From Pyrus communis (Eukaryota; Streptophyta; Magnoliopsida; Rosales; Rosaceae): 64,000 nt of DNA. Below the pieces are notes generated by a model, which had not been told where the DNA came from, ran no database searches, and worked only from the letters and a program-made list of their open reading frames with translations. The position numbers were made by a program, and so were the translations under genes. Where the stretch lies: the NCBI RefSeq assembly GCF_963583255.1, contig NW_026908883.1, forward strand, positions 682,001-746,000, written 5' to 3'. Each line of letters opens with the position of its first letter. Within the stretch, counting starts at the first letter, position 1. Of the stretch, positions 1 to 11,643 are shown in pieces.

Positions 1-1832
1 TCTATATATGTCGACCTTCGTCTTTTATGGCAGGGCAAACTTGAAGAAAATGCCCAACTCTCCCTCACCTCTGAGGGCGCACTCCCAGCAAAGCCTTTCG
101 AAATACTCAATTGTTCCTTCTTCCCCAAAGATGATACCAGATGCCTGGAGTACAGATGACCCAGGAGGAAACAGCACAACAAATACATGTGCTGATTCAC
201 TCACCGCTTCTTCAAAAGCAAAGGTATCTCATATCATCAAGGTCAAAAGCAAAAGTATCTCATATCATGCTCTTTCCCTGTCTTTTTCTTTGTCCTTGTT
301 CTTACTCGCATGGCAAAGTAAAAGAAGCAATCAGCCGGCACTTGGAGTCAGTCTTCCGATCTGGAGCCAACTGCCTGGAATCTATTCCTGATTGCTTACC
401 TAGCGTTGCTCTCGAGTAGTCATCTTCAACGGTTGATACACTTCCAGAGAAGGGATCACTTCTGCAAAGGGGAGCGAGTAAGGCAAGTGAAAATGATACA
501 TTGAAGCATGTGGAGACAAACTTAGGCTGAGTTATCCTCCAACCCTTTTCAATACGAATTGGAAAGATTGAACAAAGAAACAGACCAAATGAGTAAGCTC
601 AGACCTTCGGAGGAGACTAAAAGAACCATCCTGCTGCCCAGTTCAAGAAGTAGCACAAAGGAAAATCAACGATGGGCAGAAACCAGTTCAAGAGTAAGCC
701 TGTGGAATCACAAAGATCAAAGCCTCAATGCAATTACCAAGGAGAAGATGGAATTTACACTCTATAACCAGATTTGCGTCTCTAAACTCTTCTCTTTGTT
801 AATTACATTATGCCATGTTTAATATGTTTAGTTGCTTTTTGTGTGTTTACTTATGTTTTGTGTGAACCTATGCTTAAAACATTGAGGACAATGTTTGATT
901 TAAGTGTGGGGGGGGGGTAACTAAACTAAAGTGTTTTGATGCAAATTCGTAGGGTTTTATCCACCATAACTTCTAATGTTGTTCCTTGCTGTTTTAAGGT
1001 GTTTTTAAGTTGTTTTAGAGTGTTTTAGTGTGTTTTGTTTTATAATTCGAAAATCCCATAAAAATTTGAAAAATTGTTTTGAAAAACCCAAAAAGAGTTG
1101 TTTTAAGAGTCGTTTTTGTGTGTTTGTGTCTTAGGGTACCTTCCAACACAATGATAAGGATTTGGTTTATAATTGCATGACGGTTAGAAAGAGTTATAAA
1201 CATAGAGAAAAGTTTGATTTACTCTTGGTATATGCTTGGTTATGGTTATAATGTATGACTTCACATGCAATCATAAAAGAAAAAAAATTCGTTTTTGTAA
1301 CATGCTTGAAGGAAGGAACTCAAACAAACGCTACAACCCTGAGAGACTTGAGCCTATAACGTTCTTTGGAGAGTATAATCTGTGATTTCTTGTTTTCTAA
1401 AGTCGTTGCATGATCTCATTATTCTTTGCTTGGTTACTACTTAGAAGGCGTTTCATCATATAGTTCCAAATGCTAGAACTCATGCCCATTTCATTCAAAG
1501 CATGTTATTGATTTGCATAACACATATTCAAGAAGAAGTTGTGTAGTGACCACCACCATAGCCAAATAGCCTTACTTCCCATACTTCGTATATGTTGTAA
1601 GTTTTAACCCCGTTGAGCCTCGTTTTGCCTTTATTCCTTGTTTACCCACATCACCCCTTACCTAGCTTAGAGTAGGACTTTCCTATACCCTTGTTCTTAA
1701 AGTTTAGTGAGCATGACTTAAATGAATTCCTTTTGAGTTACATTATGCAAGAAAATGAGTGTGGGGGAGTAAAAGTTTGTTCTTACGTTTATATGTATGT
1801 TTTGAGATTTAAAAGAAAAAGAAGAAAAGAAG

Positions 1833-1865
<33 letters not shown>
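1833..1865 (+). repeat. A33 homopolymer in E1 internal region
   Basis: An uninterrupted run of 33 A. A- or T-rich tracts sit at the matching place in B (47347-47371), E4 (15290-15350, opposite strand) and C (33177-33240, opposite strand), so the A-rich stretch is an old feature of the family whose length drifts. Confidence 0.9.
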
Positions 1866-1867
<2 letters not shown>

Positions 1868-2618
1868 AGTGAAAATAAGTAAGAATGAACTCACGAGCGT
1901 TGATGGTTGAAGAAAGGGTCCAAAAAGTTGAATATGGCCCTAAGTTTTGTGTGATTTTCCCTTGGGTGTTCAAAGTTGACTTCTGCGTTCTTAAGGGAAT
2001 TCTAAGTGCCTAATTCAATACTTTGCTCACTATTGCTTTAAGAATGTTTGTTTATCCTTCACCTTTCATTGTTAGCCAATACCCTAGCCCCGTTACTACC
2101 CTTTGACTTCTATATTGAGTGTTATGTATTTCAATTGTGGAGTTTGAACTTGGTATGAGCTTATGGTGTCACTGGTTCTCGCGTCTAAGTAGTAGCATTT
2201 CATTCATGAGATCATACCTAAACATGCTTATTAACTCCAGAAAATGCTTTCCTTATTATAACATATGTGAGTGTTCGTCTACATGTTTACATCAATCTTC
2301 TCACATATACCTAGTGTAGGGTGTGTAGTCAGAAAATCTGTGTGAAAAACGAGAGTACATCTAGTAAGAAATTGAGGGAATTCTCTAAAGGCATGTTACT
2401 ACATTTGAAATGTGTTTTAATTGCTTAATTGTGAACTAGTATGTGGTGACTATGATTAAGAATGTACTTAAGTGTAAAGATGGCTCAAATCTGTGAGAAT
2501 AATGATTTTTAACTTGTCATGTGCATTGGAAGTCCCTGATACGATTGTTGGAAGGTGTAGGTTGTGTTTTGTTCTTTTTGTTTTGTTTTTCTGTTTTGCT
2601 CGAGGACTAGCAAAAGCT

Positions 2619-2633
2619 AAGTGTGGGGGTATT
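2619..2633 (+). promoter_or_regulatory. Polypurine tract of E1
   Basis: AAGTGTGGGGGTATT lies directly against the LTR start TGATAGG. In LTR retrotransposons this tract primes plus-strand DNA synthesis. The same 15 bases abut the 3' LTR of B and E5. Confidence 0.85.
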
Positions 2634-2998
2634 TGATAGGAGCATATTTATGCGACTTAAATGGCTTGTTCTCGTACATTTACATTATGTTTCTTTAGTT
2701 ATTTTAGTACTTTAAGCTATTTTCGTGTGTTTGTAGGTCCAAAGGGCTAAAGGAGCAAAAAGATGCATTTTGGAGACTTTTGGAGCACTTTTGGGCTAAG
2801 GACGGATAGCTTATGCTTGAAGCCAAAGTGTTGGACGAAATTGAAGACCTAATTGGAGCCAAAGTGTTGGAACCTTGTTCTCTTTAGTTTTAGGACATTT
2901 AAACCTTTCCTAATCCCAATCATGCCATGCATAACACACATCCATTCTAACACATTGTCATTGCACATGCATTTCCTTCATTAGTTAACCCACATGCA

Positions 2999-3205
2999 CT
3001 TATCACTTATCATCACCACATATCATATCACTTAATCACTTATCACTTATCATCACCACTTAACCACTTATCATATCATAACCACATATCATATCACTTA
3101 TCACTTATCACTTAACATATCATCCACCTACTTCACCTACAACATCCACTTCACCTACAACATCCACCTACTTCACCTACAACATCCACCTACTTCACCT
3201 ACAAA
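2999..3205 (+). repeat. Tandem repeats in U3 of E1 LTR
   Basis: Positions 2999-3120 are built from CACTTATCA-like units mixed with CATATCA. Positions 3121-3205 hold about four imperfect copies of a 22-bp unit containing CATCCACCTACTTCACCTAC. The same CACTTATCA array occurs in U3 of E5, S2, B, S4 and S6 with different copy numbers. CTTATC is the complement of the GATAAG I-box core. Confidence 0.85.
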
Positions 3206-3236
3206 TGACATAGCCATATGTTCCCTCCACTACTCC

Positions 3237-3244
3237 TATAAATA
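3237..3244 (+). promoter_or_regulatory. TATA box of E1 LTR
   Basis: TATAAATA in the context CTCCTATAAATACCC. The phrase recurs in other LTRs of this class, usually with CTAGCTGTCATGTTCC 15-30 bases upstream, so it is the likely core promoter and marks the U3/R border about 30 bases downstream. Confidence 0.75.
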
Positions 3245-3457
3245 CCCTTGCATTCATTCATTCATGGACATCTCATTTTCATACACAACACACCACAAAC
3301 ACTTCCATCTTCTCCCTAGCCGTGAGTCTCTCCATTTTCTGCACCATTCCCTTCCCTTTCTCCTCCATTTCTTCCATTTCCATAATCCCCCAATCCATTC
3401 AACACACCAACAACATCCCTTAGTCCTTGTGCTACAACGAAGACGAAGAGAAGAAGG

Positions 3458-3620
3458 CCTAAACGTTCATACAATTCACGTTTGAGTTGTTGGAATGTTT
3501 ACGCGTTTCTTTGATTTCAATGTTTAAATTCAATTCTCTTTGTTTTGTAATATGAGGAATGGAAGAGAAGAGTGCCTAAACGTTCATACAATTCAAGTTT
3601 GAGTTGTTGGAATGTTTAGG
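3458..3620 (+). repeat. Two copies of the 46-nt LTR hairpin (E1)
   Basis: Copy 1 is 3458-3503 and copy 2 is 3575-3620. Arms CCTAAACGTTC and GAATGTTTAGG pair with one G-U, and inner arms ACAATTCAA and TTGAGTTGT pair with one U-G. Copy 1 has drifted in the right arm. Both lie downstream of the TATA box, so they would be in the RNA leader. Confidence 0.7.
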
Positions 3621-4528
3621 TGTTTCTTTGATTTCAAAGTTATGAGGAACTAAACCCTTTTTTGGCTAGGGGTGATTTCAATACCATGATTATTTATGTG
3701 ATATGAATTGATGAATTCCGGTTATGAACTCTTGATTCGTGAATGCAATTGGCTTAACTATTTGATGATTAACTTATTTGTGTTTGTTGATTGAGGGTCG
3801 ACACTTAATTAGCATGCATGAATATGTGGCTAAAGTTTAAGGAGGTTTCACATAATCGTTACTAACTTATACTTGAAAGTAGTAAAGGTCGCTTGTCACG
3901 ATCGCGTTAAGTTTAATTCTTAGCATGAGTAACATGATGTCATAGTTGCAAATGCTTTGTCAATGCTTATGGTTTTCATTATTCTTAATGATCTTCGATT
4001 GTATCTCTATTATGATGACATGTAGGGAACTTTTGAGAATGTTTTGGGTTGTCGAATGATGCCATCCAATCCAATAATATAAGGAAAATCTGAGGGTTAA
4101 CTAGTGATGTCACGGTTAATTTGGGGCATTGTCGTTCATAATTCAATGAAGGAATAACTGGAAATTGATTCATATGCATAAATATCATGTGTAGAGAAAG
4201 AACCCTTAGCTAGCTTCCCATCCATTCATTTCCGTCAAATCCATATTTACAATTTGTTTTGTTTCCAAGTATTCATTTTAGTTTAAATTCGTCCAAATCC
4301 AATTCCCCCCTATTTCGTTGAAATCTTAGTCTTAATCTTTCTTATTTTTAGTTTTGCTTTCTGCGAGCATTAAATAGTGTTTTATATTGTGTTTTTATGT
4401 TTTTAAGTCAATTTAGAAGGTTTTAGCAAGCCCTCCTAATCCCCGGTCTAGAACGATCCCTCACTTATCCATTCTACTACAATTGTCAAACGAGGGTTTA
4501 ATTTGAGTGTCAAGTAATTCTCACATCA

Positions 4529-5330
4529 GAATGCTTCTAGAAATAGGTTCTAGAATGATCCATTTAAGTCCCCATGTAATTAGGAGTAAGACATGATAAG
4601 GTTTGGATAGGATAAGATGAGATAAGGTTTGGATAATGTTTTGGATAATTGGATAATGTTGGATAAGGTTGGATAATGTTTTGGATAATGTTTCCTCTTT
4701 TCTTGCACTTTCCTTATCCACTTTGTCCTTAGCTTAGTTCCTTCCTCTTCTTATCACATTTCCACCTTCTTGAAGTCCAAATTCGTCCATCCATGTTAGC
4801 CCACATGCAAGCTCACCACCTAGTGTCCAAAATAGCTCCAAAATGCACCAAAATGCACTTTCTTGATACTTTAACCCATAGGACCTACAAACACACGAAA
4901 TTGAGTTGTAATACGACATTAACTAAGAAATAATAGCACGAATGTACAAGAATAAGCTAGTTAAGTCGCCTAAATATGCTCCTATCAAATTCCCCCACAC
5001 TTATCTTTTGCTAGTCCTCGAGCAAAACAAATAAACAAAAGAAACAAAACATAACTCTAAACCTTCCCAACGTTGCCACAGGGATTTCCAATGAAACATA
5101 ACATGTTAAAGATCACTACTCACATAGATTTAAGCAATCCTTACCCTCGAGCATACTTAATCATAGTCACCATTCACTAGCTCGCATTTAATCAATTAAA
5201 ACAACATTTTGAATGTAGTAACATGCCTTAGAGAATTCCCTCAATTCCTTACTAGATGTACTCTCAATTTTCACACAGATTTTCTAACTACACTCCCTAC
5301 ACTAGGTATATGTGAGAAGATTGATGTAAA
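4529..5330 (-). mobile_element. E2: fragment of a minus-strand element (E4 family)
   Basis: Positions 4529-4987 match the LTR start region of E4 (14051-14517), apart from an extra 13-bp repeat in the CCAAAATGCA stretch. Positions 4988-5330 match E4 internal DNA next to its polypurine tract. E1 interrupts the LTR on the left. On the right the internal sequence stops at 5330 and changes into an LTR tail of the other strand, so the rest of E2 was lost by rearrangement. Confidence 0.8.
4988..5002 (-). promoter_or_regulatory. Polypurine tract of E2
   Basis: On the minus strand AAGTGTGGGGGAATT abuts the LTR start TGATAGGAGCATAT, exactly as in E4. Confidence 0.8.
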
Positions 5331-6078
5331 CCCGGGGTGTTGAGTTTCATGGTTTATTGAAATGCAATTGGAAATCATTTTATTATGCAAGTATAACATG
5401 TATGGAGATGAACCCCTTAGCCATTCTATCATCCATTCATTCCATTCCATCAAATTCGTTTTACAATCTGTTTAGTTTATTAACTTGTTTTGTTATTTCA
5501 ATTTTCGTATAAATCTAAATCCCCCTTTACTTTAATGTCCAATTTAGTTAGAAATCAATTTTGTTTGTGCTTTTAAGTGTTTTGATTCATTTTATTTCCC
5601 AATTTCGTCCAAATTCACCAAAGTGCTCAAAACTGCCCAGAAAGTGATTTTAAGGCAGTTTTGAGTGTTTTGGGTGATGTTTGAGTCTTTTGGTTTGTTT
5701 TAATGTTTTAAGTGTTTAGTTTTACATTCTTTGAGAGTTTGGTGTTTTATATTGTGTTTTTACATTCTTGAGTCAAGTTATTACTTAATTTCGTCCAAAT
5801 TTGTGTTTGTGCTCAAATCTGCCCAGAAAGTGGTTTTTAGGCAGATTTGAGTGTGTTTGTGTTGTTTTGAGTCTTTTGGTTTGTCTTAGTGTTTTAAAGT
5901 TTAGTTTTGCATTCTTTGAGTCTAGTATAGTGTTTCATATTGTTATTTTACGTTTTTGAGTCAAATCCAAGTGGTTAACAATCCCTCCTAATCCCCGGTC
6001 CAGAACGATCCCTACTTATACTTATACTACAATTGACAAAAAGAGGGTTTAATTTGTGTGCGTATAAATCTCGCATCA
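5331..6078 (+). repeat. 3' portion (R/U5) of a plus-strand LTR
   Basis: Begins in the CCCGGGGTGTTGAG block and runs to the LTR end CTCGCATCA. It closely matches the end of S2 and S7. It contains two stem-loops, the CTAATCCCCGG block and the terminal GTGTGCGTATAAATC. U3 is missing. It is followed by TTTAG, a probable TSD within the interrupted LTR S8. Confidence 0.8.
5626..5851 (+). repeat. Paired stem-loops in U5
   Basis: Stem 1 is CTCAAAACTGCC (5626-5637) with GGCAGTTTTGAG (5654-5665). Stem 2 is CTCAAATCTGCC (5812-5823) with GGCAGATTTGAG (5840-5851). Each is a perfect 12-bp inverted repeat with a 16-base loop. The two modules are diverged direct repeats about 186 bases apart, and the single base pair that differs is changed on both sides. 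Confidence 0.85.
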
Positions 6079-7106
6079 TTTAGCCACTCATGATTACAAC
6101 AAACTTAGAGAGTAATAACAAAGTAAACATTGAAATCAAGGAAAGGAAGTACACCTAAAAATTCCAACAACTCAAACTTGAATTGTATGAACGTTTAGGC
6201 CTCTTCTCCTCCTCTTTGTTGTTGCGGCACAAGGGGTTTTGGTGAGTTTTGGGGGTTATGGATGATGTAGAATGATGTGTTTAGGGTAGGGATGGATGTA
6301 GGGGAAGGCAAGGAGTGTTTTTGGGCAGAAAATATGAAGAATGGTGAAGTATGGCAGTGTTAGAGAGAGGGAATGAATTTCTGGCGTGAATGAATGTGTC
6401 TTAGAGGTGGTGAATGCATGGGTTTTTATAGGAGAAATGGGAGAATATGTGGCTGATTGTTTAAGAGTACATGTGGGTGAATGTGTGGCTGCATGGTTGA
6501 ATGATTAAAGGGTACATGTGGGTTGGAAATGCATGTGGAAGTGTGGCTGCAAAGAAGGAGAAAAGCTGGAATTGCAAAAGGGAAATGCATGTGGCTGCAA
6601 TGGTAAAGGATGGGAGTGCATGTGATGAATGTTTAAGAGTGCATGTGGCTGATTTAAAGAATGGGAAAGCATGTGAATTAAAGCTAGGGTGAATGATGAT
6701 GAATGCATGTGGATTAAAGAGTGAATGGTGGAAGTGAATGTGCTGAAATGATGGAATGGGGCTGCAAGGTTAAAGGGCTAGGGTTTAAGTGCATAGAATG
6801 GGCCTAAAATAGGGTGGTTTGCATGGCAAGGGAAGGGGAGAAGGGATAATCCATGGCAAGGTTATGTAATTGGGCTAGGGCCATTGTTTTGTGTCCTAAA
6901 GTGCCTCAATTTCGTCCAACACCTTGGCTCCAAACATAAGCTATCCATTCCAAGCCCAATTTTGCTCCAAAATGTACCTTTTTGCTTCCTTAGCCATATG
7001 AACCTAGAAACACACGAAAATGGCATAAAGGACTAAAATAACTAAAGAAACACAACGTAAATGCATGAGAACAAGCCAATTAAGTCGCATAAATATGCTC
7101 CTATCA
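6079..7106 (-). repeat. S8: 5' part of a minus-strand LTR
   Basis: Read on the minus strand it starts TGATAGGAGCATATTTATGC and runs through a U3 rich in CACATGCA, a TATA box (6423-6430) and the hairpin region, then is cut by the plus LTR tail. The 5 bases to its right (AGCAT, 7107-7111) are the TSD. The uninterrupted site reads GAGCATCATTG in the 3' LTR of E5 at 21766, which shows that S8 inserted in the 5' LTR of E5. Confidence 0.75.
6423..6430 (-). promoter_or_regulatory. TATA box of S8
   Basis: TTTTTATA here reads TATAAAAA on the minus strand, preceded by TTTCTCC. It sits at the same place as TATAAATA in sister LTRs. Confidence 0.6.
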
Positions 7107-8956
7107 AGCATCATTGAAGACTCCTACGCATTTTAGAACACAAAAACAACATTCCTTGCAACCTTAGGACATTGTCGTGTGTTTCCTTGTGTCTCCCTTC
7201 CTTGCCATGCAAGGAAGGGCTTTGTTCCCTATTTTAAACACTTAAACCATTCACCACATATCATTCACTTATCATATCATTCACTTAACATATCATTCAC
7301 CACATATCATTCACTTATCATCACCACTTATCACTTATCATAATCACATATCATTACTTATCATCACCACTTATCACCTTTCTCCCAAAACCATTCACAT
7401 GCATTCCATCCTTTAAAACATTGCACATGCACTCATAATCATTCACACCTTGCACCCACATGCACTCCCTTTAATTAATTAACCCACATGCACCCTTTAT
7501 TCACTTCATCATTGCAGCCACCCACATCCATTTAATTCACATGCTTTCACATGCATTTTCAGCCATGCACATTCATCTTGCATTTGCAGAAAATCCACTT
7601 CCTTTGCACATGCATTCATCATCATCACTCTAGCTTTAATCACATGCATAAATCAGCCACATGCATCTCCCATCACCATTTCAGATTTCCACCCACCTCC
7701 TAGCTGTCATGTTCCCTCTTATTTACCTATAAATAAGCATCATTTCAGCCACAATTCATTCACAGTCATTCATACACATTTCAATTCATCCCACACTTCC
7801 ATTTCAGAAATTCATCCATTGTACATACCACAAACACTTCCCCCTTTGTGCCATGAGTCTCCCTTACGATCCAAACACCATCCTTCCATTTCCACCACTC
7901 CTCTTCCATTCCTCCACCACTCCCCAAACCATTCACACCATCAAACTATCCTTAGACCTTGTGCTACAACGAAGAGGAAGATAAGAGGGCCTAAACGTTC
8001 ATACAATTCAAGTTTGAGTTGTTGGAATGTTTAGGTGTTTCTTTGATTTCAATGTTTAATTTCAATACTCTTTGTTTTGTACGAATGAGGAATGGAAGAG
8101 AAGAGGGCCTAAACGTTCATACAATTCAAGTTTGAGTTGCTGGAATGTTTAGGTGTTTCTTTGATTCTCTTTGTTTTGTACCATGAGGAACTAAATCCCC
8201 CTTGGCTAGGGGGGAATTCGAAATATATGTTTATGCCTGCATTTTGATTTGATTACTTCTAATTGCGTTTCATAAGTTGTGGATTCAATTCGTTTAACTG
8301 TTTGATTGATAACTTCTTTATGTATGTTTATTGAGAGTGCACACTTAATTTTCATGCATGAATATGACGCTAGAATATAAGTGAGTTTCACCTAATAGTT
8401 ACGAACTTATATTCACAAGTAGTGGAGGTTGCTTATAAACAATCGCGTTAAACGAATTCTTGGCATAAGTTTCATGCGTATTCCATAGTAACGAATGCCT
8501 CGTCAACACTTATAGTTTTCATAATGCTTAATGATCTTTGATTGTATCTTTATTGTGCTTTTCACGTAAAGGACTTTTGGAGAATGTGGTGAATTGCGTT
8601 GCGCTAACCCATCCAATTCATTAACTTAAGGAGAACTTGACGGTTAATTTAAGCGGACCTAATTAACTTGGAGTGTTGAGAATTAATGGTTTATTGAAAT
8701 GTAATTGGAAATCGTTTTATTATGCAAGTATAACATATGTGGAGATGAACCCCGTAGCTAACTTTCCATCCATTCAATTCCATCAATTTGTTCTTTCTTT
8801 TCTTGTTTCTGTTTTCATGTTTAATTTAACTTCTTGTTCAATTATGTTAAACATGTGGAACTAATTTCTTTTTAGTTAGAGGCGAATTTGAAGCCATGGA
8901 CATATGTTGGTTATGATTTGATTTACTCCAGTTATGAATTCATGAACTTTAGATGT
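7107..8956 (+). repeat. 5' LTR remnant of E5
   Basis: Middle part of a long-class LTR. It includes CACTTATCA repeats (7250-7380), a CATGCA-rich U3, TATAAATA at 7728-7735, two 46-nt hairpins (7990-8035 and 8108-8153) and the C/G palindrome near 8199. It ends within the TTTAGATGTGGTTTAC block that belongs to the longer LTR variant. Confidence 0.8.
7728..7735 (+). promoter_or_regulatory. TATA box of E5 5' LTR
   Basis: TATAAATA preceded by the conserved CTAGCTGTCATGTTCC motif. The same pair occurs in the E5 3' LTR with TATAAATA at 25443-25450. Confidence 0.7.
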
Positions 8957-9936
8957 GGTTTACCCCTTTTGAGCCTTTTCAAGCTTATTTTCTTTGTTAA
9001 CCCCTTGTTCTTAAAGGATAGTGAAGCATGACTTAGAATGAACTCCTTTTGATCAATATACTGCAGAAAATAAGTGTGGGGGAAGATAATAGGGCACGGC
9101 CAAAGAATGAAATAAAGAAAAAAAAAATTGTTGAAAAGAAAGAAAAAAAAAAAAAGAGTTGAAAAATAAGTGAGAATGATCTCACAAGCATTGGTTATTG
9201 AAGGAAGGGTCCAAAAGAGTGAATTTGACCCTAGTTGTTGCATGAATCTTCCCTTGTGTTTAAAAGTTGATTTCTGCCATTAAAAGTGAGTTTAAGTGTC
9301 AATTTCATTACTTCGCTTCCTATTACTTTAAGAACCTTTGTTTTACTTTACCTTTCTTTGTTAAACCATTACCCTTAGCCCCGTTACAACCCTCAACTTC
9401 TATCTTGATGTTATGTATTCAATATGTGGAGTTTGGAATTGATATGAGCTTATGGAATCACTGGTTCTCATTCTAAGTAGTAGCATTCCATTCATGAGAT
9501 CATACCTAAACATGCTTATTAACTCCAGAAATTGCTCTCTTTATGATACATATATGTGAGTGTTCGTTTTCATGTTTACATCAATCTTCTCACATATAAC
9601 TAGTGTAGGGTGTGTAGTCAGAAAATCTGTGTGAAAATAGAGTGCATTCTTGTAAGGATTTGAGCAAATTCTCTAAGGCATGTTACTACATTCAAAACAT
9701 GGTTTTAAATGCTTAATTGTGAAATAGTATGTGGTGACTATGATTAAGAATGTACTCAAGTGTGAAGATGACTAAAATCTATGGGACTAATGATTTTTAA
9801 CTTGTCATGTGCATTGGAAATCCGTGAGACGATTGTTGGAAGGTGTAGGTGGTGTTTTGTTCGTTTTGTCTAGTTTCGTGTTCTTTTGTTGTTTTGTTTT
9901 GCTCGAGGACTAGCAAAAGATAAGTGTGGGGGTATT
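8957..9936 (+). other. Internal 3' region of E5, non-coding
   Basis: Matches the last third of the internal regions of E1 and B. It carries AAGTGTGGGGG at about 9074 and again at 9922, and an A-rich stretch (9117-9155). I see no coding sequence. Confidence 0.75.
9922..9936 (+). promoter_or_regulatory. Polypurine tract of E5
   Basis: AAGTGTGGGGGTATT, directly followed by the 14 bases TGATAGGAGCATAT that remain of the LTR start before S1. Confidence 0.85.
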
Positions 9937-10179
9937 TGATAGGAGCATATTGATGCGAGAATTTATACGCACACAAATTAAACCCTCTTTTCGTCAAATT
10001 GTAGTATATGTATAAGTAGGGATCGTTCTAGACCGGGGATTAGGAGGGATTGTTAACCACTTGGATTTGACTCAAAAACGTAAAATAACAATATGAAACA
10101 CTATACTAGACTCAAAGAATGCAAAACTAAACTTTAAAACACTAAGACAAACCAAAAAACTCAAAACAACACAAACACA

Positions 10180-10219
10180 CTCAAATCTGCCTAAAAACCA
10201 CTTTCTGGGCAGATTTGAG
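10180..10219 (-). repeat. U5 stem-loop in S1 (T-A version)
   Basis: CTCAAATCTGCC at 10180-10191 and GGCAGATTTGAG at 10208-10219 form a perfect 12-bp stem. The A-T version (CTCAAAACTGCC) follows near 10371, giving the same pair of modules as in the plus-strand LTRs. Confidence 0.85.
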
Positions 10220-11635
10220 CACAAACACAAATTTGGACGAAATTAAGTAATAACTTGACTCAAGAACGTAAAAACACAATATAAAACACTAAACTAACTC
10301 AAAGAATGTAAAACTAAACACTTAAAACATTAAAACAAACCAAAAGACTCAAACATCACCCAAAACACTCAAAACTGCCTTAAAATCACTTTCTGGGCAG
10401 TTTTGAGCACTTTGGTGAATTTGGACGAAATTGGGAAATAAAATTGAATCAAAACACTTTAAAACATAAACTAAACAAATTCTAAACACTAAAGAACAAG
10501 AAAGTAAAGGGGGGGTTTTAAATTGACGAAAATTGAAATAACAAAACAAGTTAATAAACTAAACAGATTGTAAAACGAATTTGATGGAATGGAATGAATG
10601 GATGATAGAATGGCTAAGGGGTTCATCTCCATACATGTTATACTTGCATAATAAAATGATTTCCAATTGCATTTCAATAAACCATGAAACTCAACACCCC
10701 GGGTTAACCGTGATGCACTAATTAACCTTCAAATCTTCCTAACGTTATTGAATTGGATGGGTTAGCGCATACAACAATTCAAAACATTCCCCACAAGTCC
10801 TCAACTTGAATGCATAGAAGAGATACAAGCAAGAATCATTACGCTCTATGAAAATTATAAGTGTTGACGAGGCATTCGTTACTATGGATTGCATGAAACT
10901 TATGCCAAGAATTTGTTTAACGCGATTGTTTATAAGCAACCTCCACTACTTGTGAATATAAGTTCATAACGATTAGGTGAAACTTACTTATATTCTAGCG
11001 TCATATTCATGCATGAAAATTAAGCGCGCATTCTCAATAAACATACATAAATAAGTTATCAATCAAACGGTTAAACAAATTGATTCCACAACTTATGAAA
11101 CGCAATTAGAAGTATTCAAATCAAAATGCAAGCATAAACATATATTCGAATCACCCCCTAACCAAGGGGGGTTTAGTTCCTCATGGTACAAAACAAAGAG
11201 AATCAAAGAAACACCTAAACATTCCAACAACTCAAACTTGAATTGTATGAACGTTTAGGCCCTCTTATCTTCCATTCCTCATTCGTACAAAACAAAGAGC
11301 ATTGAAATTAAACATTGAAATCAAAGAAACACCTAAACATTCCAACAACTCAAACTTGAATTGTATAAACGTTTAGGCACTCTTCTCTTCCTCTTCGTTG
11401 TAGCACAAGGTCTAGGGATAGTTTGATGGTGTGAATGGTTTGGGTAGTGGTGGAATATGGAAGGATGGTGTTTGGATTCTAAGGGAGGGCACGGCACAAA
11501 AGAGTTTTGATGTCTACATTCTGAAATGTGGAAGGATTTATGAATGGAATGGATGGACTTTGTGAAGGGCACGGCCCCAAGGGACCAATTTCTGTTGTCA
11601 AATGAATTGTGTATGAATGAGTGTGAATGAATGAG

Positions 11636-11643
11636 TATTTATA
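11636..11643 (-). promoter_or_regulatory. TATA box of S1
   Basis: Reads TATAAATA on the minus strand, with GGGGGAACATGACAGCTAG (the complement of CTAGCTGTCATGTTCCCCC) beside it as in the sister LTRs. Confidence 0.7.

Larger units (their letters stand above)
1..4528 (+). mobile_element. E1: 3' part of a plus-strand LTR retrotransposon
   Basis: The window opens inside the internal region of this element. Positions 1-2633 are internal DNA ending in a polypurine tract, and 2634-4528 is the 3' LTR. The first 430 bases match the region upstream of the antisense gene in element B (around 45550-45970), so the antisense gene itself should lie just left of the window. The internal part seen here has no convincing coding sequence. 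Short open frames exist but are not conserved with C or B as proteins. Three AAGTGTGGGGG tracts occur (about 903, 1759 and 2619). The right end is followed by LTR sequence of E2, so E1 inserted in E2; GAATG at 4529-4533 is the probable TSD, but its partner is outside the window. Confidence 0.85.
2634..4528 (+). repeat. 3' LTR of E1
   Basis: Starts TGATAGGAGCATATTTATGC after the polypurine tract and ends CTCACATCA. At 1895 bp it is the shortest complete LTR of the CATGCA-type class in the window. A TATA box is at 3237-3244, two copies of the 46-nt hairpin follow at 3458-3503 and 3575-3620, and the CTAATCCCCGG block lies near the end. Confidence 0.85.

Noticed and set aside
352..362. TCTTCCGATCT, identical to the end of a common sequencing adapter
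   Set aside because: The same bases occur in E1, B and C inside conserved element DNA, so this is genomic sequence and not contamination. Adapter trimming might still clip reads here.
7819..8034. Small frame ending SYNSSLSCWNV, seen in several LTRs
   Set aside because: It is read through the 46-nt hairpin and the leader. The apparent protein conservation follows from the conserved nucleotide hairpin, and the upstream part differs between copies.
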